NCBI GenBank assembly: GCA_034659015.1
Contig: JAYEGL010000002.1
Span: 186,001-250,000 of the forward strand
Origin: Maricaulis sp034659015
GTDB lineage: Bacteria; Pseudomonadota; Alphaproteobacteria; Caulobacterales; Maricaulaceae
Direction: 5' to 3'
DNA length: 64,000 bases
The stretch's first letter is position 1. Each line of letters starts with the position of its first letter. The position numbers and the translations under genes were made by a program. The notes below the pieces were generated by a model. That model was not told where the DNA came from. It saw nothing but the letters and a program-made list of their open reading frames with translations, and searched no databases. Shown here piece after piece: positions 16,965 to 25,243 of the stretch.

Positions 16965-17591
16965 ATGGCAGAACAAGCCGAAAACGAACCGTCGATGGAA
17001 GAGATCCTGTCCTCGATCCGCCGGATCATCAACGAGGACGATGACGAATCGACGGAAGAGGCCGCACCGGAAGGCGAAGCCGAAGCCGAAGCGGCGCCGG
17101 AAGCCGAGGCCGGCGAACCGAACAGCCAGGACGACATCGACTCCATGTTCGATGAGGCCGGCGACACGGATGGCGGCGATGATGTGCTGGAACTGACCGA
17201 CAAGGTCGACGACAGCGATGGCGGCACGGATCCGCTCTCCATGGACGACGACCTGATGATCGTCGACCGCGAGGACGCCGAAGAGCCCGAGCCGGTCGCC
17301 GCAGCGCCGGAACCTGAGCCCGAGCCGGAACCCGAAATCGATTTCGACGCGCTGGAAGAGGAAGTCTCCGACGGCATCATGTCCGAACCGGCCGCCTCGG
17401 CCGCCATGGGCTCCTTCCACACGCTGGCGGAAAACATCCGCATTTCCGAAGAGGAAGGCCGCACGCTGGAAGGCGTGGTGCGCGCACTGCTGCGTCCCAT
17501 GCTCAAGGAATGGCTCGACTCAAACCTGCCGTCCATCGTCGATGAAAAGGTCCAGGCCGAGATCGACCGCGTGGCCCGCCGCCGGCGCTAG
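16965..17591 (+). CDS. popZ: PopZ-like polar organising protein (DUF2497)
   Basis: The protein has 208 residues. Residues 11-26 (MEEILSSIRRIINEDD) are the N-terminal helix that recruits clients in Caulobacter PopZ. Residues about 27-130 are an acidic, Pro/Glu-rich disordered linker (EPEPEPEPEPEID). The C-terminal 60 residues (FHTLAENIRISEEEGRTLEG, LLRPMLKEWLDSNLPSIVDEKVQAEIDRVARR) form the oligomerising helices. In Caulobacter PopZ anchors the ParB-bound origin at the pole and recruits cell-cycle regulators. Position between tolC and valS matches Caulobacter. It starts at an ATG with AAGGA about ten bases upstream. Confidence 0.9.
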   Translation: MAEQAENEPSMEEILSSIRRIINEDDDESTEEAAPEGEAEAEAAPEAEAGEPNSQDDIDSMFDEAGDTDGGDDVLELTDKVDDSDGGTDPLSMDDDLMIVDREDAEEPEPVAAAPEPEPEPEPEIDFDALEEEVSDGIMSEPAASAAMGSFHTLAENIRISEEEGRTLEGVVRALLRPMLKEWLDSNLPSIVDEKVQAEIDRVARRRR

Positions 17592-17617
17592 GCTCTTGTC
17601 GCATACAGATTTGAAGA

Positions 17618-17648
17618 GGCGCGTCCTGCGGGGCGCGCCCTTTTTTTT
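17618..17648 (+). terminator. Rho-independent terminator after popZ
   Basis: Stem GGCGCG (17618-17623) pairs with CGCGCC (17634-17639) over a ten-base loop, followed by a run of eight T (17641-17648), 27 bases after the popZ stop codon. It should end the popZ transcript. Confidence 0.85.
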
Positions 17649-17673
17649 GTTTCAATTTCACAATCCAAAAAAT

Positions 17674-17774
17674 GCCGTCATCCCCCGGCTTGTCCGGGGG
17701 ACCCCGCCGCTCCGGCCGGCGGGTTCGCTGAGGTCCCCCGGATGTCCGCTTCGCGGCCACCGTGGGATGACGGC
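17674..17774. repeat. Intergenic inverted repeat (CCCCGGCTTGTCCGGGG type), copy 1
   Basis: The ends are a perfect 11-bp inverted pair, GCCGTCATCCC (17674-17684) and GGGATGACGGC (17764-17774). Inside are CCCCCGGCTTGTCCGGGGGA and GGTCCCCCGGATGTCCGC. The core recurs at 61408-61511. It is a small mobile-like or REP-type unit common in alphaproteobacterial spacers. Confidence 0.75.
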
Positions 17775-17905
17775 TGTGAACGAGAGGGCAAGCGAGGCGG
17801 CGCACTGAAGCCCACCCATCCGCAGCTGCCGGGCTGACATTCCCGTGCGCTTGCCCGTAAAACTCGCTAAACGCTCCACGCGTGCAGCACAGCAGCGGAT
17901 GCAAG

Positions 17906-20743
17906 ATGGACAAGACCTTCAACCCCCAAGACGCCGAAGCCCGGATCTACGAGGCCTGGGAGAACTCCGGAGCCTTCCAGCCCAAGGACGACCCGGACGC
18001 CAAGCCGTTCTCCATCGTGATCCCGCCGCCCAACGTGACGGGCCGGCTGCATATCGGCCACGCGCTGAACGACACGCTGCAGGACGTGCTGGTGCGCTAC
18101 AGGCGCATGCTGGGCGATGCCGTGCTGTGGCAGCCGGGCACCGACCATGCGGGCATCGCCACGCAGATGGTGGTCGAACGCCAGCTGGCCGCCGAAGGCA
18201 ACATGTCCCGCCGCGAGATGGGACGCGAGGCCTTCATCAAGCGCGTCTGGGAGTGGAAGGAAGAAAGCGGCGGCCAGATCCAGCAGCAGATCCGGCGCCT
18301 GGGCGCGTCCTGCGACTGGTCGCGCGAGCGCTTCACCCTGGATGACGGCCTGTCCGCGGCCGTGCTCAAGGTCTTCGTCGAGCTCTACGAGCAGGGCCTG
18401 ATCTATCGCGGCAAGCGGCTGGTGAACTGGGACCCCCAGTTCGAGACCGCCATCTCCGATCTCGAAGTGGAGAATACCGAGGTCGACGGCCACATGTGGC
18501 ACTTCAGGTATCCGCTCGCCGACGGCAAGACCTATACCTATGTCGAGAAGGATGCGGACGGCAATGTCGTGCTGGAAGAGGAGCGCGACTATATCGCCAT
18601 CGCCACCACGCGTCCGGAGACCATGCTGGGCGACGGCGCCGTGGCCGTGCATCCGGACGACGAGCGCTATGCGCCGATCGTCGGCGCGCTGTGCGAAATC
18701 CCCGTGGGGCCGAAGGAACACCGCCGGCTGATCCCCATCATCACCGACGAGTATCCCGATCCGGACTTCGGTTCCGGCGCGGTGAAGATCACCGGCGCCC
18801 ACGACTTCAACGACTACGAGGTCGCCAAGCGCAACGATATCCCGCTCTACCGCCTGATGGACGTGCAGGCCGCCATGCGCACCGACGGTGCGCCCTATGC
18901 CGAGTGCGCGGCCCAGGCGATGGCGATCGCCAGGGGCGGTGCGCTGCCGTCCGAGGCCGAGGTCGATGCCATCAATCTGGTGCCGGACGAGTATCGCGGC
19001 CTGGACCGGTTCGAGGCCCGCAAGAAAGTGGTCGAGGCGATCACCGCGGAAGGCCTGGCCGTTACCGTCAAGGATGACGACGGCAATGACATCCCGCTGG
19101 TCGAGAACAAGAAGATCCAGCAGCCCTTCGGCGACCGCTCGCATGTGGTGATCGAACCGATGCTGACGGACCAGTGGTTCGTGAAGGCCGATGTGCTGGC
19201 GAAGGAGGCGATCGCGGCCGTCGAGGACGGGCGCACCACCTTCCACCCGAAGAACTGGGAAAAGACCTATTTCGAATGGATGCGCAACATCCAGCCCTGG
19301 TGCGTCTCGCGCCAGCTGTGGTGGGGGCATCGCATTCCGGCCTGGTATGACACGGACGGCAATGTCTATGTCGCCGAGAGCGAAGAGGCGGCGCAGGCCC
19401 AGGCCGGCGGCAAGGCGCTGACCCAGGACGAGGACGTGCTCGACACCTGGTTCTCCTCCGCGCTGTGGCCCTTCTCCACGCTGGGCTGGCCGGAAGACAC
19501 GAAAGAGCTGGAACGCTTCTATCCGACCTCGGTGCTGATCACCGCCTTCGACATCATCTTCTTCTGGGTCGCCCGCATGATGATGCAGGGCCTGCACTTC
19601 ATGAAGGATGAGACCGGCGATCCCCAGGTCCCCTTCAAGGACGTCTACATCCACGCCCTCGTTCGCGACGAGAAGGGCCAGAAGATGTCCAAGTCCAAGG
19701 GTAATGTGATCGACCCCTTGGAACTGATCGACGAATACGGCGCCGATGCCGTGCGCTTCTCGCTGGCCGCCCAGGCCGGGCAGGGCCGCGATATCCGCAT
19801 GTCCAAGGAGCGCGTCGAGGGCTACCGGAATTTCGGCACCAAGCTGTGGAATGCCGCGCGCTTCTGCGAGATGAACGAGTGCCGCCCGGTGACGGGTTTC
19901 GATCCCAAATCGGTCGAGCAGACGGTCAACAAGTGGATCCTGTCCGAGGCCGGCAAGGCGGTGGCGGCGATCAATGCGGGCCTGGACGGCTATCGCTTCA
20001 ACGAGGCAGCCGCCGCGGCGTACAAATTCGTCTGGAACGTGTTCTGCGACTGGCATCTGGAATTCGCCAAGCCGCTCCTGTCCGGCGAGGACGAGGCGGC
20101 CAAGGCCGAGACGCGGGCGACCACCGCCTTCGTGCTCGACCAGGCGCTGAAAATGCTCCACCCCTTCATGCCCTTCGTCACCGAGGCGCTGTGGCAGGAA
20201 ACCGGCGATCGCGACACCCAGCTGATCGTCGCCGACTGGCCGGTGCTGGACGGGCTGGACGATGCGGACGCCACCGCCGAGATGGGTTGGCTGATCGAGC
20301 TGATCACGGATATCCGCCGCCTGCGTGCGGAGATGAATGTGCCGGCCGGCGCCCAGATCCCGCTTATCGCCGTGGAGGCCAGCGCGCAAACCCGGGCCCG
20401 CCTGGAACGCCACGAAGCGCTGATCAGCCGCATGGCGCGCCTGGCCGACATTGCCGTCTCCGACAGTGTGCCGCCGGCCGCGGCCCAGACCGTGCTGGGC
20501 GAGGCGACGCTGGCCCTGCCGCTGGAAGGCGTCATCGACTTCGGCGCCGAGCGCGAGCGGATCTCCAAGGAGATTGCCAAGCTGGACGGCGAGATCGTCC
20601 GGCTGGAGAAGAAGCTGGGCAATGAGAAATTCGTCGCCAACGCACCGGCCGACGTGGTTGCCGAACAGCGCGAAAAGCTGGCTGACTATTCGGAGCAGAA
20701 GGCCAAGATGGCCCAGGCGCTGGAGCGGCTGCAGGCGATGTGA
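17906..20743 (+). CDS. valS: Valine--tRNA ligase
   Basis: This class I synthetase charges tRNA-Val in the cytosol. The protein has 945 residues, with the HIGH motif as PPPNVTGRLHIGHAL near residue 40, the editing (CP1) domain containing TTRPETMLGD, and KMSKS as KGQKMSKSKGNV. The C-terminus has the ValS-specific coiled coil (ISKEIAKLDGEIVRLEKKLGNEKF). The ATG at 17906 begins MDKTFNPQDAEARIYEAWE, the usual ValS opening; an in-frame start 24 bases upstream adds nothing conserved. The next gene overlaps by one base. Confidence 0.97.
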   Translation: MDKTFNPQDAEARIYEAWENSGAFQPKDDPDAKPFSIVIPPPNVTGRLHIGHALNDTLQDVLVRYRRMLGDAVLWQPGTDHAGIATQMVVERQLAAEGNMSRREMGREAFIKRVWEWKEESGGQIQQQIRRLGASCDWSRERFTLDDGLSAAVLKVFVELYEQGLIYRGKRLVNWDPQFETAISDLEVENTEVDGHMWHFRYPLADGKTYTYVEKDADGNVVLEEERDYIAIATTRPETMLGDGAVAVHPDDERYAPIVGALCEIPVGPKEHRRLIPIITDEYPDPDFGSGAVKITGAHDFNDYEVAKRNDIPLYRLMDVQAAMRTDGAPYAECAAQAMAIARGGALPSEAEVDAINLVPDEYRGLDRFEARKKVVEAITAEGLAVTVKDDDGNDIPLVENKKIQQPFGDRSHVVIEPMLTDQWFVKADVLAKEAIAAVEDGRTTFHPKNWEKTYFEWMRNIQPWCVSRQLWWGHRIPAWYDTDGNVYVAESEEAAQAQAGGKALTQDEDVLDTWFSSALWPFSTLGWPEDTKELERFYPTSVLITAFDIIFFWVARMMMQGLHFMKDETGDPQVPFKDVYIHALVRDEKGQKMSKSKGNVIDPLELIDEYGADAVRFSLAAQAGQGRDIRMSKERVEGYRNFGTKLWNAARFCEMNECRPVTGFDPKSVEQTVNKWILSEAGKAVAAINAGLDGYRFNEAAAAAYKFVWNVFCDWHLEFAKPLLSGEDEAAKAETRATTAFVLDQALKMLHPFMPFVTEALWQETGDRDTQLIVADWPVLDGLDDADATAEMGWLIELITDIRRLRAEMNVPAGAQIPLIAVEASAQTRARLERHEALISRMARLADIAVSDSVPPAAAQTVLGEATLALPLEGVIDFGAERERISKEIAKLDGEIVRLEKKLGNEKFVANAPADVVAEQREKLADYSEQKAKMAQALERLQAM

Positions 20744-21720
20744 TGGACGAACGCTGGGACACATTGTGGCGCGACACGCTGGAGCCCTGGCTGCAGGGGC
20801 TTGAGGGTGAGCGCCGCAAGGCCATCGCCTGGCGACGGATCTGCACGCTCGTCGGCGGCGTACTGGGGGCCGGTTTCGGTGGTATCTTCGCAGCCCGGAA
20901 CGGCGAGTGGATGCTCGTGCCCGCCGGTGCAGTCGGCGGGCTGGTCTTCGGCTTCCTGGTCGGCAATGGCCGTGTCGCCGGCCTCGCCAAGCGGATCAAG
21001 ACCCGGCTCAATACGGCCATCGCCGGGGCGCTGGGCCTGCGCTATGCCGGCCGGCCCCATGATGCGGTGCGCTTTGACACATTCCGCGATTACGGCCTTC
21101 TGCCCTCCCACGACCGCCGCAGTTTCGAGGATCACTTCTCCGGCGAGCGAAAGGGCTGCGATTTCGAGCTCTACGAGGCGCATCTGGAAGACAAGCGGCG
21201 CTCGAACAAGCGGACCTACTACGTCACTGTCTTCCGCGGCGTGCTGATCCGCATCAACTTCCCCCGCAATGTGGAGGGGGTGACGGTGATCAGCCGCGAC
21301 AAGGGCTGGTTCAACGGGCTGGACGCGCTGGGCCGCTCCTTCGGCTCGAACAAGCTGGAGCGGATCGGCCTGGTCGATCCGAAGTTCGAGCGGATTTTCG
21401 AGGTCTACGGCAATGACCAGGTCATGGCCCGCTACATGCTCACGCCCTCCTTCATGGAACGCCTCCTCTCGCTGGAAAAGGCGCTGCACGGCAAGAATGT
21501 CCGCGCCATGTTCGACGCCGACAGCGGCCAGGGCGAACTGCTGATCGCGGCGGAGACCGGGAATTTCTTCGAGATCGGTTCGATGAGCCGCCCGCTCGCC
21601 GACCAGTCGCGCGTGCAGGCCCTGGTGGGCGAGCTTACCGAAGTCCTCGGCCTGATCGATCTTCTGGTCGAGCCGGCGACGTTCGGCGAGGCGAGCGAGG
21701 TGGAGGCCGAGGAGGTTTAG
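20743..21720 (+). CDS. DUF3137 domain membrane protein
   Basis: The protein is about 325 residues, with two adjacent hydrophobic segments near residues 33-72 (CTLVGGVLGAGFGGIFAA and GAVGGLVFGFLVGN). A soluble region follows with YGLLPSHDRRSFEDHFSGER, FELYEAHLE and FRGVLIRINFPRNVEG, the signature of DUF3137. Function is unknown; the family is often encoded with lemA-like genes elsewhere, but not here. The ATG at 20743 overlaps the valS stop by one base (TGATG), so translation is probably coupled. A GTG one codon upstream is the only other start. Confidence 0.85.
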   Translation: MDERWDTLWRDTLEPWLQGLEGERRKAIAWRRICTLVGGVLGAGFGGIFAARNGEWMLVPAGAVGGLVFGFLVGNGRVAGLAKRIKTRLNTAIAGALGLRYAGRPHDAVRFDTFRDYGLLPSHDRRSFEDHFSGERKGCDFELYEAHLEDKRRSNKRTYYVTVFRGVLIRINFPRNVEGVTVISRDKGWFNGLDALGRSFGSNKLERIGLVDPKFERIFEVYGNDQVMARYMLTPSFMERLLSLEKALHGKNVRAMFDADSGQGELLIAAETGNFFEIGSMSRPLADQSRVQALVGELTEVLGLIDLLVEPATFGEASEVEAEEV

Positions 21721-21741
21721 CTTTGCCTCCCGTCCCTTCCA

Positions 21742-21851
21742 TTTTTCCCGGAAGCGCGTCAGCGCTATCCGGGACCAACCGAAACGCGGCCCTGTCCGTT
21801 GATCCCGGCTCTGTAGAAGCCTGCGCCCGCGACGGCGGGTGGCCGGGAAAA
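21742..21851. repeat. Intergenic repeat (TTTTTCCCGG type), copy 3
   Basis: It begins TTTTTCCCGGAAGCGCG (from 21742) and ends CCGGGAAAA (21843-21851), with internal GCGCTATCCGGGACC and TTGATCCCGGCTCTG blocks shared with the copies at 2016-2135 and 11811-11913. It occupies the spacer between the convergent DUF3137 and mnmH genes. Confidence 0.7.
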
Positions 21852-21867
21852 TATGAGCGTTAAAGAC

Positions 21868-22929
21868 TTAAACGTCCGCCGCCAGCTTCGCGATCTCGGC
21901 AGCGGCGGTTTCGATCCCGGCCTTGTCCAGCGTGTCCACCGTAATCTTCGCCTCGCGATCCGCCGCGTCCTGGCGCTTGCGGGCGCGGTTGTAGGCCGGG
22001 TCGTAGTGCGCCGTGACCAGGGCCTCGGCAAGGGCCGTCCAGTCGCCGGCGTCCGCGAGGGCGCGCCAGTCGGCGATCACGGTCTTGGCGTGGAAGGGTT
22101 TGAGCCCCTCGAAGGCCGTCTCCAGCTTGCCCCGATCGGCGAGGAGGTCGGGATAGGCCTCGACGAGATAGCGGGCGCGTTCGCCAACCGGAACCTGCAC
22201 CACGACGCGCGGAGCGGACTGCATCGCCGCCCACAGGCGCGGCGGCACGCGGCGGCGGCCGACCTGGCGCGATTCCGCCTCGACGAAGACCGGGCGCGAC
22301 AGGTCCATGCGGCGCAGCCGGTCGTGGATCTGCGTGTCGAAGGCTTTCTGGCTGGGCTGCGGCGTGCCGGCGAAATCGCCGAAGATCGAGCCGCGATGGC
22401 AGGCCAGCCCCTCCAGGTCGATCACCTGTTCGCCCATCGCCTCCAGCGCGTTGAGAATGGCCGTCTTGCCGGTGCCGGTCTGGCCGTCGACCAGCACGAC
22501 GGGCAGGGGCGTCTCCGCCTCCAGCGCGGCCACGACCTGGCGCCGCCAGGTGCGGTAGCCGCCCTCGACCAGCGTCACCTTCCAGCCCACCGAGGCGAGC
22601 ACCAGCGCCATGGATTCCGAGCGCATTCCGCCGCGCCAGCAATAGATCAGCGGCTTGAAGCCTTTCGGCTTGTCCGCCAGCGCCGTGTCGAGATGCCGGG
22701 CGATATTGCGCGAGACCAGCGCGGCGCCCATGCGGCGGGCCTCGAAGACGGAGACCTGGGTATAGTGCGTGCCGACCCGGGCGCGTTCATCGTCGTCGAG
22801 GACCGGCAGGTTGATGGCGCCGGGCAGGTGGTCCTCGGCGTATTCCGATGGCGAGCGCACGTCGATCACGGCATCGAAGCGTTCCAATTCCTTCGCCGAT
22901 AGGTCATCTGTGTAGGCAAGGCGCGGCAT
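21868..22929 (-). CDS. mnmH: tRNA 2-selenouridine(34) synthase
   Basis: This enzyme (SelU/YbbB) converts 2-thiouridine at the wobble base of some tRNAs to 2-selenouridine, using selenophosphate. The protein has 353 residues. The N-terminal rhodanese domain carries the catalytic Cys97 in YCWRGGMRS; the C-terminal P-loop domain has GQTGTGKT at 149-156. It is divergent from selD across a 54-bp gap, so the selenium donor and user sit back to back. No selA or selB is in the window, which fits a genome using selenium for tRNA only, though the rest of the genome is unseen. Confidence 0.95.
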   Translation of the reverse strand: MPRLAYTDDLSAKELERFDAVIDVRSPSEYAEDHLPGAINLPVLDDDERARVGTHYTQVSVFEARRMGAALVSRNIARHLDTALADKPKGFKPLIYCWRGGMRSESMALVLASVGWKVTLVEGGYRTWRRQVVAALEAETPLPVVLVDGQTGTGKTAILNALEAMGEQVIDLEGLACHRGSIFGDFAGTPQPSQKAFDTQIHDRLRRMDLSRPVFVEAESRQVGRRRVPPRLWAAMQSAPRVVVQVPVGERARYLVEAYPDLLADRGKLETAFEGLKPFHAKTVIADWRALADAGDWTALAEALVTAHYDPAYNRARKRQDAADREAKITVDTLDKAGIETAAAEIAKLAADV

Positions 22930-22983
22930 GCGTCGGTCCTGTTCCTGTCAGGACGCAGACTAGCGAAAACGGAGGCCAGCGGG

Positions 22984-24033
22984 ATGATGGATGACACACC
23001 GGCCAAGCGATTGACCGAGCTGGCGCATGGCGGCGGCTGCGGCTGCAAGCTCGATCCGGCCGTTCTGACCGAGATCCTGGGCGCGCCCTCGGCCTGTCCC
23101 ATGCCGGCCGACCTGCTGGTCGATGCGGCCACGCGCGACGATGCGGCGGTCTGGCGGATCAATGACGAGACCGCCCTTGTGGCGACGACGGACTTCTTCA
23201 CCCCCATCGTCGACGATCCGCGCGAATTCGGGCGCATTGCCGCCACCAACGCCTTGTCCGACGTCTATGCCATGGGCGCGACGCCGATCTTCTGCCTCGC
23301 CATTGTCGGCATGCCGGTGAACGACCTGCCGCGGGAAACGGTGCGGCAAATCCTGGAGGGCGGGCGCAGCGTCGCCGAGGCCGCGGGCGCCCCCATCGCC
23401 GGCGGGCATTCCATCGATGCGGCCGAGCCGATCTACGGGCTGGTCGCCCTGGGCATCGTGCATCCGGAGCGCCTGCTGGCGAATGCCCGGGCGAAAGCGG
23501 GCGATGTGCTGATCCTGGGCAAGCCGCTGGGCGTCGGCATCTATTCGGCGGCGCTCAAGCGCGGCGAACTGCCGGAGGCCGCCTATGCCGAGATGATCGC
23601 CTCGACGACCCGGCTCAACACGCCCGGCGCCGCGCTGGCCGGCATGGCGGGCGTCAATGCCGCCACCGACGTCACCGGTTTCGGCCTGCTCGGGCACCTG
23701 TCGGAAATGGCGTCCGGCAGCGGGCTTCGCGGTGTGATCGAGCGGGACCGGGTGCCGGTCTTCCAGACCGCGCGGAGCCTCGCGGGCGAAGGTGTGAAAA
23801 CCGGCGCGTCCGCCCGCAACTGGTCCGCGGTCAGCGATCAGGTCGACGACGCCGATGCGCTGGACGAGATGTCGCGCACCCTGCTCTGCGATCCCCAGAC
23901 CAGTGGCGGACTGCTGGTGTCCTGTACGCCGGAGGCGGCAGACGGCGTGCTGGCGCTCTTTCGCGAGCACGGGCATGGCGATGCGGCCCTTGTCGGCCGG
24001 ATGGAGGCGGGGGCGGGCGTCCGGGTGAGCTAG
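22984..24033 (+). CDS. selD: Selenide, water dikinase (selenophosphate synthase)
   Basis: SelD makes selenophosphate from selenide and ATP in the cytosol. The protein has 349 residues. The N-terminal flexible loop is HGGGCGCKL with Cys19 and Lys22 at the catalytic positions; the Cys form (not selenocysteine) means no UGA recoding is needed. Later motifs include DDAAVW, TTDFFTPIVDDP, GGHSID and DPQTSGGLL. GGAGG at 22971-22975 precedes the ATG by eight bases. It lies divergent from mnmH, which uses its product. Confidence 0.96.
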   Translation: MMDDTPAKRLTELAHGGGCGCKLDPAVLTEILGAPSACPMPADLLVDAATRDDAAVWRINDETALVATTDFFTPIVDDPREFGRIAATNALSDVYAMGATPIFCLAIVGMPVNDLPRETVRQILEGGRSVAEAAGAPIAGGHSIDAAEPIYGLVALGIVHPERLLANARAKAGDVLILGKPLGVGIYSAALKRGELPEAAYAEMIASTTRLNTPGAALAGMAGVNAATDVTGFGLLGHLSEMASGSGLRGVIERDRVPVFQTARSLAGEGVKTGASARNWSAVSDQVDDADALDEMSRTLLCDPQTSGGLLVSCTPEAADGVLALFREHGHGDAALVGRMEAGAGVRVS

Positions 24034-24035
24034 GC

Positions 24036-24827
24036 TCAGTCCGGGGCAGCCGCCTCGATCTCCAACACATCGCTGGCCAGGTCGAAGGCGAGCATGAAGT
24101 CGGCGATGGTGGAGAAGGTGGCGATGCGCACCGGGCCGGGCTGGTCGTCCAGGTCGATGCGCGGGTCGAACCAGTCGGCCATCAACCGCTCCCACCCGTT
24201 CATCTCCACGATGGCCGGCGCGAAATAGGCGCGCAGGTTCGACTTGATCTGGGCGCGGTCGGTGCGCAGCCAGGCCGCCGAGGCGACCACGTCGAGCAGG
24301 AATTCCTCGGCATTCTGGAAACGCGGATCGCCGGGATTGGACAAGGCGGAATAGGCCGGCTGGTGGAGCGCGTCATAGGTGTCCGAAGCGATCACGTCGA
24401 GAATGCGCACCTGCATCTGCGGCGTGGGAATGATGATGCCAAACCCGTCCTCTGCCGCACCGCGCACGAAATCGAGCGGCCAGTCCTGGGCAAGGCGGGA
24501 GCGCGTCTGGTCGAATACGCCGTGATAGAGGCTGTAGACGGCATAGCCGTAGGTCGTGCCGCCGCCGGCCATCTCGATCGGGCCGTAGATCCAGAAGGAT
24601 CCGTGCGTGTAACGCTGCCCTTCGGGCAGGTCGTCGCGCGGCTGGCCGGCGCGGAAGACGAGGGCGGCATGGACGCCCCGGGCCGCGAGTTCGCGCTCGA
24701 TCCGCTTGGAGATGTCGGCGGCCTCGGAGAGCGTGAAACGGTCGACCGGATGACCGTCGGAGGCCGCGCCGGCCGGTGTGGCGGCCAGCCCGCATGCCAG
24801 AACGAGACACGCGATGAAACGAAGCAT
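24036..24827 (-). CDS. DUF2145 family secreted protein
   Basis: The protein has 263 residues, with a clear signal peptide (LRFIACLVLACGLAATPAGAA) and no further membrane segment. The mature region shows FTLSEAADISKRIERELAARG, HGSFWIYGPI and YGYAVYSLYHG, which fit the DUF2145 family. Function unknown; the location is the periplasm. Its start overlaps the stop of the upstream small secreted gene by one base, so the two are an operon behind a CtrA-type site. It converges with selD with two bases between the stop codons. Confidence 0.75.
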   Translation of the reverse strand: MLRFIACLVLACGLAATPAGAASDGHPVDRFTLSEAADISKRIERELAARGVHAALVFRAGQPRDDLPEGQRYTHGSFWIYGPIEMAGGGTTYGYAVYSLYHGVFDQTRSRLAQDWPLDFVRGAAEDGFGIIIPTPQMQVRILDVIASDTYDALHQPAYSALSNPGDPRFQNAEEFLLDVVASAAWLRTDRAQIKSNLRAYFAPAIVEMNGWERLMADWFDPRIDLDDQPGPVRIATFSTIADFMLAFDLASDVLEIEAAAPD

Positions 24828-25150
24828 CAGTCGTTGTCCGGCTGCGGCGTCTCCGTGACGATAATGGCCTCGCCCAGCGGCAGGGGAGCGCCGGGGCGCG
24901 GCGCGTCATCGGCGTCCTGGCTGGCGTGGAAGGCGCGGGCCATCTGCTGGGCCCGGCGGGCATGGGGGCGGCGGGCGTGCGGCTCGTCCGGCGTTTGCAG
25001 GCGCGCGGCAGCCGGGGCGGACTCGCCGGCTTCCGGACGGGTCATCCCCGGCTCGAAAACATCGGCGCGCGCGGCCGTGCGGTAGGTCTGTGCGTCGGAC
25101 GGGCCGGCATAGAGTGCCAGGGTGAGGGAGGACAGAAGCAGGATGCGCAT
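24827..25150 (-). CDS. Small secreted protein of unknown function
   Basis: The protein has 107 residues. It starts with a hydrophobic signal peptide (MRILLLSSLTLALYAGPSDAQ) followed by an Ala/Arg/Pro-rich, low-complexity mature part ending LGEAIIVTETPQPDND. No domain is recognised. It is the first gene of a two-gene operon with the DUF2145 gene (one-base overlap). A perfect CtrA-type site lies 14 bp upstream of its start. Confidence 0.65.
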   Translation of the reverse strand: MRILLLSSLTLALYAGPSDAQTYRTAARADVFEPGMTRPEAGESAPAAARLQTPDEPHARRPHARRAQQMARAFHASQDADDAPRPGAPLPLGEAIIVTETPQPDND

Positions 25151-25163
25151 GGGCGGCTCTCGG

Positions 25164-25178
25164 TTAATCAGTGGTTAA
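25164..25178. promoter_or_regulatory. CtrA-type binding site TTAA-N7-TTAA
   Basis: TTAATCAGTGGTTAA is an exact TTAA-N7-TTAA match. It ends 14 bp before the start of the secreted-protein operon on the minus strand, too close for a usual -35 site, so it could repress that promoter or overlap its start. The neighbouring xth gene reads the same way downstream of a separate region and is not obviously linked. Confidence 0.6.
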
Positions 25179-25243
25179 CCGAAACTAGCACGTTTTGGCG
25201 CGAAACCGGGAGTGAAAACTCGCGCCAGGGGCGAAGCCGCGCC

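Noticed and set aside
17867..20764. A 965-codon open frame on the minus strand opposite valS
   Set aside because: Shadow of valS; sequence is His/Arg/Gly-rich without domain motifs.
21863..21880. TTAAAGACTTAA as a possible CtrA site
   Set aside because: The spacing is four bases, not seven, and it lies at the 3' end of mnmH.
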